Positions 1-7,807 of a DNA stretch of 64,000 nt are shown here, piece after piece. Positions within the stretch are counted from its first letter, which is position 1. Each line of letters starts with the position of its first letter. The notes below the pieces were generated by a model. That model was not told where the DNA came from. It made no database searches and was given only the letters and a program-made list of their open reading frames with translations. A program made the translations under genes and the position numbers. The stretch spans positions 224,500 through 288,499 of the forward strand of contig JAJZJM010000001.1 of the NCBI GenBank assembly GCA_021810105.1. Reading direction: 5' to 3'. Source of the DNA: Microcaldota archaeon. GTDB taxonomy: Archaea > Micrarchaeota > Micrarchaeia > Micrarchaeales > Micrarchaeaceae.

Positions 1-1
1 C

Positions 2-640
2 CAGCCGAAGTCTGTCAACTTCAGCAAGATGCTGCTTTCTCTGTTCCTGAAGCACGACTTTGCATCTATGGGCAAGCTCCAGATGAAGACATTGTTCATA
101 GGAATGATGCACTTCCAGGATGAATACACATATGACATACACAGAGTGGAGAAGTGCGACATACACTACGCGCAGCCTAACGGAGAGGTATTACCATTCT
201 GCTCATTCAACGTATTCCCTGAAATGTACAGGGACAAGGTGCAGAGGCAGTATAGCATGCCTGCAATGGAATGGGAAAAGACCCATCCAGGCTGGAACTA
301 TTCAAAGGACAAGTATACAAGAAACATAAAAGAGATAGAGGCAAGCCCTGCATACATAAGGACTTACAGCAGCATGAAAGATTACTTTGCCCTTCCTGTA
401 AACAGCGGAAAAGGCCTGGCAAACTTTGCTAATATAAAGCCAAAGGTTGCAATGCAGCAGGTAGTAGTACAGAACGCCAGCGGAAAGACCTCAGACGTTC
501 CTAAAAGCATGGAGATTGTGGAATCAAAAGGCGAAGATTCCTGCGGATGCGGAAATGGCGGCTCTTGCGGGTGTGGAGATGATGAATCATCCGCATCTGA
601 AGGCGAGGGCTGCGGTTGTGGCGGAAAGTGCGATTGCTGA
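2..640 (+). CDS. Radical SAM protein, C-terminal part (probable tetraether lipid synthase family)
   Basis: The gene is cut by the left edge of the window: the frame is open from base 2, and the first visible ATG at 29 is probably internal. The stretch HYAQPNGEVLPFCSFN, preceded by a MHFQD motif, resembles the C-terminal part of the MJ0619/Tes radical SAM family, whose members join archaeal lipid chains to make tetraethers. The radical SAM CxxxCxxC site would lie upstream and is not visible. The last 35 residues form an acidic tail with four Cys-Gly clusters (CGCG, CGCG, CGCG, CDC), which is unusual and suggests metal or cluster binding. The next gene starts 17 bases downstream and may be co-transcribed. 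The family call is from recalled motifs only. Confidence 0.6.
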   Translation, partial: QPKSVNFSKMLLSLFLKHDFASMGKLQMKTLFIGMMHFQDEYTYDIHRVEKCDIHYAQPNGEVLPFCSFNVFPEMYRDKVQRQYSMPAMEWEKTHPGWNYSKDKYTRNIKEIEASPAYIRTYSSMKDYFALPVNSGKGLANFANIKPKVAMQQVVVQNASGKTSDVPKSMEIVESKGEDSCGCGNGGSCGCGDDESSASEGEGCGCGGKCDC

Positions 641-657
641 ATCCCTAGGTTTTTAAA

Positions 658-1356
658 ATGGATAGACGAGACACAGGACCTTCGTTGAGCAAATATAAGG
701 AAGACCTGCAGAGAGAGCTGCAGCAAGGTCATGTTGAGGATGATTGGCTTACTGATGAACAGGGCAACAGATACAGGATGCCATACAGGATAATAAAGTG
801 TGTGGTATTCAGGAACATAAGCCAGAAGGAGATGATTGACCCGCAGCATGCTGCGCGACTCCAGTATAGGTTGTCTCTGCTCGAACCCATAATAAAAGTC
901 AGTGTTAATTTTGCCAAATCAAGAATAACAATGATATACAACCCAAAAGGCGCAAAAAACAGGAGAGAGCAGATAAGCCAGCAGGAGATAATGGACTTCC
1001 TCGCAAAGGAGGGTGTTCATGTAGATACATCGCAGATTGACGAGAGAGATTATGATTATGTAAAGGAGTTCTACAACTATGCATACTTCTCACCAACCAT
1101 AAGAGAACACCCGCCATATGGATACACAAAAGAGGAGTGGGCAGATATGAGAGAGGGCTGGGAGGAAAAAATGCAGAAGGTGAACTCTGAGAAGCTGAAT
1201 AAATTCAGAGAATGGCAGAAGGAATACATGGAGAGCATACAGGGAGATGCTTCACAGGCTCCAAATACAAAATTCACAATAAAGGAAAGACTCCTTGGAA
1301 GAAAAGGACCGAAAGCTAAGAAAGGCGAGAAAGGATTCTGGTTCCACGGAATCTAA
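658..1356 (+). CDS. Uncharacterised protein with HMA-like fold, follows the radical SAM gene
   Basis: A 232-residue protein with no recognised name. Residues about 40-120 read as beta-alpha-beta-beta-alpha-beta: IIKCVVF, a helix, KVSVNFAKS, RITMIYNP, the helix IMDFLAKEGV, then HVDTSQI. This pattern resembles heavy-metal-associated (HMA, ferredoxin-like) domains, but no CxxC metal site is present. The second half is rich in Trp, Tyr, Glu and Lys (motifs PPYGYTKEEWADMREGW and FREWQKEYM), and the tail is basic. It lies 17 bases after the radical SAM gene, so a joint role is likely but unproven. The fold assignment is inferred from the predicted strand and helix order. Confidence 0.7.
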   Translation: MDRRDTGPSLSKYKEDLQRELQQGHVEDDWLTDEQGNRYRMPYRIIKCVVFRNISQKEMIDPQHAARLQYRLSLLEPIIKVSVNFAKSRITMIYNPKGAKNRREQISQQEIMDFLAKEGVHVDTSQIDERDYDYVKEFYNYAYFSPTIREHPPYGYTKEEWADMREGWEEKMQKVNSEKLNKFREWQKEYMESIQGDASQAPNTKFTIKERLLGRKGPKAKKGEKGFWFHGI

Positions 1357-1363
1357 TTATTAA

Positions 1364-2278
1364 TCAAGGCGCACTGTATCCAGAAGTCCATGCGCTTGTG
1401 TAGATAACGTTTGTGGCAGTGCCATCGTTGCCGTTGCCTGAGTAGTCATTTGCATTGCCATTGAGAGGCCACCATCCTACAAGATTGTCAACATTGATAG
1501 GCGCTCCACCTATTCCTTCTTGATAAAGGGCAGTTATCTCTGATGGCGATAGAGAGGTATTGTAGATTTGGAAGTTAGATTCATACCCGTTAATTGTATT
1601 TTCACCGTATCCGGTGTTATCTGAACCTCCAATGTTAAATTGTCCTTCCGGTGCAGTGTTGACAACTATTGGAGATACATCATAACCGCTAGTCGAAACT
1701 AGCATCTTTTTATTATTATAATAAAATGTCACAGTTCCTGTAGTGCTATTATAAACTACAGCTGCAAAACCCCAGCCAGAGCTTGGGTTAAATCCAGGCG
1801 AATATGTATCTCCAGACTCTAGGCAAGTATGTAAAAAGTAGCCCGCATAGGCACGGATCGCTAAGTTAAAAGGGCCGCATACACCTAAGGCATTTGTTTG
1901 CGTAAATAAAGTTGTAAATGAACTCGTTATAGTGCCGCTAAACCAAAATGTCATGGTCCTACTTGCAGTAGCACTATAAGGTATGTATTGATCATTTGTG
2001 ATAGAGATATATGCGGGGGAAGTTTCAAACTCTGCCACATACTCTGGAAGTTCGCCGTTACATTGCCCTACCAAGGAGGTCTGCACCGAGTTTCTGAGCA
2101 CTTCACAAGAACCTGGCTGCGCACGTGGAGAGAAGTTTGCGCTGTTGAAGATTCCCAATGAGAAAAGCGCAACAAGAACGATTGCTATAATGAGTATTGC
2201 CCATCCGTATGTCATCAGGTACTCCATTGCAGATTGGGACTTTTGACTTTTAAATTTAGAATAATCAAACTTTTTCAT
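1364..2278 (-). CDS. Class III signal peptide surface protein with permuted LamG-like domain (copy 1)
   Basis: A 304-residue secreted pilin-like protein. A basic leader is followed by QSAMEYLMTYGWAILI at residue 15 and a hydrophobic helix, the signature of archaeal class III (prepilin) signal peptides. Next come RAQPGSCEV and GQCNGELPEYVA with two Cys that may pair, then a variable LamG/concanavalin-like region with N-glycosylation sequons. The last 48 residues (NLVGWWPLNGNANDYSGNG and following, ending SGYSAP) look like the normal beginning of a LamG domain. It is followed on the same strand by a relative at 2346-3260 only 67 bases away. A TATA-like GGTTTTTATAC lies on the minus strand near 2300-2315. 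Four more copies occur in this window. Confidence 0.85.
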   Translation of the reverse strand: MKKFDYSKFKSQKSQSAMEYLMTYGWAILIIAIVLVALFSLGIFNSANFSPRAQPGSCEVLRNSVQTSLVGQCNGELPEYVAEFETSPAYISITNDQYIPYSATASRTMTFWFSGTITSSFTTLFTQTNALGVCGPFNLAIRAYAGYFLHTCLESGDTYSPGFNPSSGWGFAAVVYNSTTGTVTFYYNNKKMLVSTSGYDVSPIVVNTAPEGQFNIGGSDNTGYGENTINGYESNFQIYNTSLSPSEITALYQEGIGGAPINVDNLVGWWPLNGNANDYSGNGNDGTATNVIYTSAWTSGYSAP

Positions 2279-2345
2279 TCTCTCTATAGAAGTAAGTTAA
2301 AAAAGTATAAAAACCTGTTAGGCATGGGATTTTGAAATAATCAGA

Positions 2346-3260
2346 TTAAGGTGTACTGTACCCAGATGTCCACGCGCTTGTGTAGATTACATTTGTGGTA
2401 GTGCCATCATTGCCGTTACCTGAGTAGTCGTTCGCATTGCCATTGAGAGGCCACCAACCAACAAGGTTGTTGACATTAATGGGTGCACCTCCTATTCCCT
2501 CTTGGTAGAGTGCCTGAATATCATTTGATGAGAGCGTGGTGTTGTACATTTGAATATTAGAAGATAATATTACACCAGAATCAGATATACTATTAATTGA
2601 AGTAGGGCCCAATGAACTACTTGGATCTATAGCAAATTGAAGATTACCATTTCTATATACCTTAACGCTATTGCTTGTAAAATTGATAGCCATCACAAGA
2701 TTTTGCCAAGAGGCAAAGCTTGTAAGTGCATTTTGGCCCAGATTTTGATCTGAAGGATTTTGAGTATAGATAGTTAGAGACCCAGGACCGTTGCCATAGC
2801 ATTGAGGTATATAAGTGCTTATGCTAAAATCGTTTGAAAATACTATGCCAAATGTACTTGAACACGAGCTACTTTGAGTATTATTAATAAACCAAAGACT
2901 TACTGTATAACCATTTGCAACTTGTGGGTTAGAAATAAAAAATTTGAAATCTCCATTAGCCGTATCTGCTACATATTCCGGCAGCATTCCATTGCACTGC
3001 CCAGCAAGAGAGGTCTGTGCAGAGGTTTTGATTACCTGGCAAGATCCAGGCTGCGCCCTAGGAGCAAAGTTTGCACTGTTGAAGATTCCCAATGAGAAAA
3101 GCGCAACAAGAACAATCGCAATTATGAGGATTGCCCAGCCGTATGTCATCAAGTACTCCATTGCTGACTGTGATTTAAGTCTTTTTGCGGGTATGAAATA
3201 GGATATAGGCTTTTGGATACTTCTGTTTCCATGTCGCAGGTACTTTGTGCTTTGTGTCAT
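2346..3260 (-). CDS. Class III signal peptide surface protein with permuted LamG-like domain (copy 2)
   Basis: A 304-residue relative of copy 1. A longer frame beginning at 3323 would overlap pheT, so the ATG at 3260 is preferred; it still leaves a 30-residue basic leader before QSAMEYLMTYGWAILI. The N-terminal helix, the QPGSCQV / GQCNGMLPEYVA Cys pair and the C-terminal block (WWPLNGNANDYSGNG to SGYSTP) match the other copies, while the middle 180 residues share little with copy 1. It is probably anchored by the N-terminal helix or polymerised into a filament. Its 5' neighbour on the same strand is pheT, 40 bases away. Confidence 0.83.
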   Translation of the reverse strand: MTQSTKYLRHGNRSIQKPISYFIPAKRLKSQSAMEYLMTYGWAILIIAIVLVALFSLGIFNSANFAPRAQPGSCQVIKTSAQTSLAGQCNGMLPEYVADTANGDFKFFISNPQVANGYTVSLWFINNTQSSSCSSTFGIVFSNDFSISTYIPQCYGNGPGSLTIYTQNPSDQNLGQNALTSFASWQNLVMAINFTSNSVKVYRNGNLQFAIDPSSSLGPTSINSISDSGVILSSNIQMYNTTLSSNDIQALYQEGIGGAPINVNNLVGWWPLNGNANDYSGNGNDGTTTNVIYTSAWTSGYSTP

Positions 3261-3300
3261 TCTACCGTTACTTAATACAAATTTAATATTAAAAACCTTT

Positions 3301-4929
3301 TCAGATTTCAATCTCTGCTGCAATTACAGGCTCTTCTATATGCATGTTGCTCAGTACTTGCGGGTGCATCTCACCGAATACTCCAATCCTTTTACCACCT
3401 GCCAGTATGGCAGCGGTTCTTCCCTTGATGAATGCACCGTCTTCTGCATCCTCTATTTTAGCTTTTATATTCATGTATGTCATGATCGCCTCTACTGTCG
3501 ATTTTATTTCTGAGAAATTAGCTTTTGAATGCTCTGCTGCAAACGCAAGCCTTGTTGATGTTTTTGGTTCCTCTCCATCAACGCGGAATACCTCCCCTAT
3601 TTCAAAAATCCTTTGCGGCATTGGCTCGCTGGAAGATTCTAAAAGATTTTGCAATAGCTGGGGGAGAAGATCCGTCCTAAGCATGGTTATTGATTCTGTT
3701 TTTGACTCTGCTATTGTTACAATCGATTTCTTATCGTACTTCCTCTCCATCATATCGAAGTTGGCCTTCTCATTTGTAAGCTTTGAGTTTACGGCCTCCA
3801 TAAAACCTAGCCCAACCATAGCCAATGCGAGCCTGTTTTGATGCTCTATGCTGCCATCAAAACTGCCATCGATCAGGCTTGGTACTTTTTCCTGCTTTAT
3901 TCTATCATATCCATATGCAATTCCGATATCCTCTATCACATCTTGCGCATTGAATATGTCTGTCCTGTATGGAGGCGGTTCTACAACTATTCCTTTGCCT
4001 TGCTTGGAGGCAGAATATCCCATTCTAATAGACAATTTTGCTGCATCGTCCGGAAGGATCTTTACTCCGAGCGTCCTCTCTATTGCGCCGCAGCCTATTT
4101 TTATCTTTTCCTTTGAGAAATTTGGAGTAGTTTCTTCCTTGCCATTGCGTCTTATCCTGCACGAATAAACTTTTGCCCCCATATCTATGAAGGAGCATGC
4201 CAGCATATTTATCGCGTCTGAAACTGCAGCTCTTGATGTTCCTGTTGCATCTATCAGTAGGGAGGTGGTCTTCTCGGTGACCCTTGTTGCTTCGGAGTTT
4301 ATTATAGGAATCATTGATAGTATTTTTTTCCTGTCAGACAAAAAAGGTATGCCTTTGCTGCCCGAGTCAGGTACAGCGCTCACGAACTCGATCCCTTTAC
4401 TGCTTGCTTTCAGCGCTTCCTGAAGAGTCATCTCTCGCTCATGCCCAAGGGGTATGAACTTTTGATCTTTGCCTGCATCATAAGTCAAACCTCCCTCCTC
4501 GACTTTGTTTAGATCGTGCATGCCTATTGCAAGTTTTTTCCTCTTTCTTCCGTAAGTGGAGCTTAGCTTTTCTGAAAAGTTTATTATCGATGTAAGTTTT
4601 TGGTCATTAAGGCTAATTTCCTTGATCGCTACGCAGCCTATGAAAGGCCTGATCTTTCTTGCTTTCGCTGTTACTTCTATAACCACTTTGCTTTCTCCGC
4701 TTATTTTATAATCATCTTCAGGTAACTTTTCGTTGGAAAAAAACTGCAATGCCCTTATCACCCCCTGCTGGTCAAGTAGATCAGGCCTATTAGGGGTTAT
4801 CTCGACGTTTATTTGGTCTTTGGTAATATTTTCTACTTCTACGCCGATTTTAGGGAGGGTATCTTTCAAGAAGTTAATATCGAAACCGTTATGTTCGAAT
4901 TCCTTTAAGTAGAAAGTTATTGATGCCAT
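3301..4929 (-). CDS. pheT: Phenylalanyl-tRNA synthetase beta subunit
   Basis: A 542-residue protein of the length and layout of archaeal PheT, which pairs with PheS to charge tRNA-Phe in the cytoplasm. Visible marks are the N-terminal VEITPNRPDLLDQQGVIRAL, a central B3/B4-type editing region, and the NAQDVIEDIGIAYGYD motif typical of the B5 domain. It starts 7 bases after pheS ends on the minus strand, so the two are translated from one transcript with pheS first. The ATG at 4929 is supported by the PheS spacing. Confidence 0.96.
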   Translation of the reverse strand: MASITFYLKEFEHNGFDINFLKDTLPKIGVEVENITKDQINVEITPNRPDLLDQQGVIRALQFFSNEKLPEDDYKISGESKVVIEVTAKARKIRPFIGCVAIKEISLNDQKLTSIINFSEKLSSTYGRKRKKLAIGMHDLNKVEEGGLTYDAGKDQKFIPLGHEREMTLQEALKASSKGIEFVSAVPDSGSKGIPFLSDRKKILSMIPIINSEATRVTEKTTSLLIDATGTSRAAVSDAINMLACSFIDMGAKVYSCRIRRNGKEETTPNFSKEKIKIGCGAIERTLGVKILPDDAAKLSIRMGYSASKQGKGIVVEPPPYRTDIFNAQDVIEDIGIAYGYDRIKQEKVPSLIDGSFDGSIEHQNRLALAMVGLGFMEAVNSKLTNEKANFDMMERKYDKKSIVTIAESKTESITMLRTDLLPQLLQNLLESSSEPMPQRIFEIGEVFRVDGEEPKTSTRLAFAAEHSKANFSEIKSTVEAIMTYMNIKAKIEDAEDGAFIKGRTAAILAGGKRIGVFGEMHPQVLSNMHIEEPVIAAEIEI

Positions 4930-4936
4930 AATAACA

Positions 4937-6415
4937 CTATATTTTGATTTCTCCGCGGTTTCTCAGCCACCCAATGTTATTCTTGTATAGGGAGAGAAGA
5001 GAATCCATTCCGAATACTCTTTTGTTAAGCAGCAACCTGTCAATGCCGCCGCCCCACGCTAGAACCGTCTTATCCTTGTCAAGGCCCATAGCCTTTGTTA
5101 TCTCTTTCCTTATTATGCCCCCTCCGGTAAGTTCTATTGTGTCTCCGTGCTCTTCATCGTAGTAAAGAGCCTGCAGACTTGGCTCTGTAAATGGAAAATA
5201 TGACGGCATTATCTTTACATTTTCAAGCCCGATTTTCGCGTAAAACCTTTTGAGGGTATCTATAAGGTTGGCGAAGGTTAGCTTATCCCCTATTATTATA
5301 CCGTCATATTGGTGCAGTTCTGCCATGTGCTTGTAATCAACGCTCTCGTTCCTGAATACAGAGCCAGTTGAGAAGAGCTTTACAGGCATCTCTTTTTCTT
5401 GTGTTTTTGCCACATTTCTTATCCATCTGGCAGATACGCTTGTATTATGGGTTCTTAGTATCGCCCTGCCGGCTGCCTCCTCGCTCCATCTCTCCCTCCA
5501 TCCTTTTACATGCATCTTTTTTACAGAGTCAAGCGCTTCCATGTCTTTTATCTTTAATGTAGAGGGATTAGACAAGAAAAAGGTATCCTGCATTTCTCTT
5601 GTGGGGTGGTCCTGCGGAGAGAATAGTGCATCGAAATTCCAGAATGCGGATTCTATTATTGGACCGCTTACCTCTCTGAAGCCCATCTCTACCCATGCTT
5701 TCCTTATAGTGTCGGTAATTTCGTGAAGCGGATGAAGTCTTGATATATAGGCTTTTTCAGAAGGTGCTTTTATGTCGTATTGCTGCAGGCCGAAAGATTC
5801 CCATTTCCTGCTCTTTATAACCTCCCTGCTTAGCTGCCCCAATCCGGCTTTCTCTCCTTTTTCAAGCGCCCCTTTCCCCTCTTTTGTTATGGATATCTCG
5901 CTTATTAGATTGTGCTGTTTTAGAGTAACAAGACCTCGTTTGGAAAGTTCGGATATTTCTGCGCTTATTGGTTTGACATCGCCGGCAGCCATATTTTTGG
6001 ACTCGCCTATTATTTTTAATGCATCTTTTTGAGGGTACCTTCCGCTTGAAAGTTGCTTCTTTCCAGCATCCGTTAACGTTACAACGCCGTTGCTTATGCT
6101 TATCCATCCATTCCTCTTTGCCCAGGTAATCCCTATGCTGTTTTTTATTTCTGATGCTGGAATTTTGCCTTTCTGGCCGATTTCATGTATGAGCTTTTCT
6201 TCTGGAAATCCTTTTAAATATCCATTCGCCTCATCGCTAAGAGTTGCCGCGTACCTTTCCTCTTTTTTTACAGAGATCTCCTTCCTTGCTGAGAGGGATT
6301 CTATAGCCCACATAAGGCTGTCCTTATGCATCGCTATGGCTTCCTCCAGCTCTTCCATAGTTGCCATTCCATTCCTTGATAGGAACTCAAGGACCTTCCT
6401 CTCATATTCGTGCAC
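4937..6415 (-). CDS. pheS: Phenylalanyl-tRNA synthetase alpha subunit
   Basis: A 492-residue archaeal/eukaryal-type PheS. The first 200 residues are winged-helix-like tRNA-binding domains. The class II catalytic core follows, with motif 2-like RTHNTSVSARWIRN and FRNESVDYKHMAELHQYDG and motif 3-like WGGGIDRLLLNK. It makes Phe-AMP and, with PheT, Phe-tRNA. It starts 4 bases after a membrane-protein gene (6420-7184) and is followed by pheT, making a three-gene minus-strand unit. Confidence 0.97.
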   Translation of the reverse strand: MHEYERKVLEFLSRNGMATMEELEEAIAMHKDSLMWAIESLSARKEISVKKEERYAATLSDEANGYLKGFPEEKLIHEIGQKGKIPASEIKNSIGITWAKRNGWISISNGVVTLTDAGKKQLSSGRYPQKDALKIIGESKNMAAGDVKPISAEISELSKRGLVTLKQHNLISEISITKEGKGALEKGEKAGLGQLSREVIKSRKWESFGLQQYDIKAPSEKAYISRLHPLHEITDTIRKAWVEMGFREVSGPIIESAFWNFDALFSPQDHPTREMQDTFFLSNPSTLKIKDMEALDSVKKMHVKGWRERWSEEAAGRAILRTHNTSVSARWIRNVAKTQEKEMPVKLFSTGSVFRNESVDYKHMAELHQYDGIIIGDKLTFANLIDTLKRFYAKIGLENVKIMPSYFPFTEPSLQALYYDEEHGDTIELTGGGIIRKEITKAMGLDKDKTVLAWGGGIDRLLLNKRVFGMDSLLSLYKNNIGWLRNRGEIKI

Positions 6416-6419
6416 TATC

Positions 6420-7184
6420 TCACTTATCTACTTTTAAGTACGTATAGAGTATGAAAATCAGCACTACCAGACCGATTATGATATATGTGAATACCCCTAA
6501 TGCATTGTAAACTCCAGAGAAGAATTGAAGCACTTCTGCCTGCAGGCTCTGTCTTATAGTAAACGAGAGCGCAAATTTTGACAATGGCTCCTGGTTAAAC
6601 CATGACAGTGAAGTTGAATTGGTATAGTTGCTTATGACAAGATTTGCAGGGCTGTCTGGTATAGGAAATATTGATGTTATCTTCGCTCCGTGGGGCAGAT
6701 TTATAGTAAGTTGGGTATTAGGAGGGAGCGCCTCTCCGCTCAGCTCGTGCTGGAAATTGAATACGCTGTCATTAAACGTGTAAAAGAAAACCCTTGGCGC
6801 CGTCTCGACCACATCTGTGACATTATACACAGAATAAAGCATTATTATCTGTGCTATGTGCCCACCAGTTATGGTTGTTGTAACAGGCCCAGGTAGCAGT
6901 TCGAATTTATGCACGCCACTTTTCGGGTTTATGATGTGCTGCGTTAACGTAGGGCCTATTATTGCTTGCCAGTTGCTAAGCGTAAGGTTTAACGCAGACC
7001 TGTCTGTTATGTAACTATTTATTGATGAATTGGTCAGCCCTATGGTGACTATTTCCCTTACAGAAGCGCTAGTATTCTGATTTAATGTTACCTGCGTACT
7101 GACATTGGTTACACTATAAGATGCAAAACTAAGCTGCGACATGGCAAAAAATGCGATTATAAGAAAAGGTATCCAAAGACGCAT
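6420..7184 (-). CDS. Secreted membrane-anchored protein of unknown function
   Basis: A 254-residue protein with an N-terminal signal peptide (about residues 1-21, ending near SFASYS), an extracytoplasmic region rich in Ser, Thr and Asn with many NxS/T sequons, and one C-terminal transmembrane helix (about 225-248) ending in a short basic tail. The beta-rich ectodomain resembles archaeal surface proteins, but I do not recognise a family. It is the first gene of the pheS-pheT unit. Upstream on the minus strand the AT-rich stretch 7185-7260 may hold its promoter. Confidence 0.8.
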   Translation of the reverse strand: MRLWIPFLIIAFFAMSQLSFASYSVTNVSTQVTLNQNTSASVREIVTIGLTNSSINSYITDRSALNLTLSNWQAIIGPTLTQHIINPKSGVHKFELLPGPVTTTITGGHIAQIIMLYSVYNVTDVVETAPRVFFYTFNDSVFNFQHELSGEALPPNTQLTINLPHGAKITSIFPIPDSPANLVISNYTNSTSLSWFNQEPLSKFALSFTIRQSLQAEVLQFFSGVYNALGVFTYIIIGLVVLIFILYTYLKVDK

Positions 7185-7302
7185 ATATTCACATTTTTAT
7201 TTTCCTTTGAAGGTTATTTAGCTTTATTGTTGTGCGGTTTTAATAAACGGCACCCTGTTTTTAAGCTTTATTTTTTGCCGTGTTTTGAAGAATCCACCCA
7301 CC

Positions 7303-7316
7303 CTTATAAATACCTT
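7303..7316 (+). promoter_or_regulatory. TATA-box promoter for the 7344 gene
   Basis: The sequence CTTATAAATACC is a strong archaeal TATA box. It sits about 33 bases before the ATG at 7344, so transcription would start about 8-10 bases before the gene. Confidence 0.65.
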
Positions 7317-7343
7317 TATGAGAAAACGATTTTGGTGATTTGA

Positions 7344-7766
7344 ATGATGACACTGGCTGGATTTGCGATATCCAAGACTGAAGGGACTATCTCTTCGCCT
7401 GACGCGTTGCTCAAGCAGAGATATCCAAGATTGAACTATAATTTTGCAACTGTAGAGGCATCTAGCGATGTATTGAAAGTGGGATATGAATTTTCCGCTA
7501 CATATTTTGACGGAGATGCGGAAAGCTCAAAGAAGGTCGGGGAGCTTAAGCTTTCAGGCAGTGTAGAACTTAAGGACTCAAAGGATTCTGTAGCGTCTAT
7601 TGCAAAGAAGTGGAAGGAGGATAAAACTCTGCCTCCAGAAGTTGCAGAGATTGTGCTGGACAACCTTAACTTTAGGTGCGGTGCAGCTGCCACATTAATG
7701 GCTTACTCGCTGGGTCTTATACCTCCTCTCGTAATAAGTAAGACTAAAATAGAGGAAAAGAAATAG
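7344..7766 (+). CDS. Small archaeal SecB-like protein (tentative)
   Basis: A 140-residue soluble protein. Strands VLKVGYEFSATYF and KKVGELKLSGSVEL are followed by a helix and a C-terminal NLNFRCGAAATLMAYSLGL then IPPLVISK. The pattern of beta strands followed by a helix ending in a proline-rich LGLPPP-type motif is like archaeal SecB-related proteins such as MJ0357. This is a recalled resemblance; the role could be chaperone-like. The ATG at 7344 has a TATA box 30 bases upstream. A second in-frame ATG follows directly, so the exact start is uncertain by one codon. Confidence 0.6.
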   Translation: MMTLAGFAISKTEGTISSPDALLKQRYPRLNYNFATVEASSDVLKVGYEFSATYFDGDAESSKKVGELKLSGSVELKDSKDSVASIAKKWKEDKTLPPEVAEIVLDNLNFRCGAAATLMAYSLGLIPPLVISKTKIEEKK

Positions 7767-7807
7767 TTCCACTCAAACTATGCCTTTCCTGCCTATTGGG
7801 TGCTTGA

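Noticed and set aside
3261..3323. Longer start for surface protein copy 2
   Set aside because: It would overlap pheT by 23 bases, and the ATG at 3260 already gives a long enough leader.
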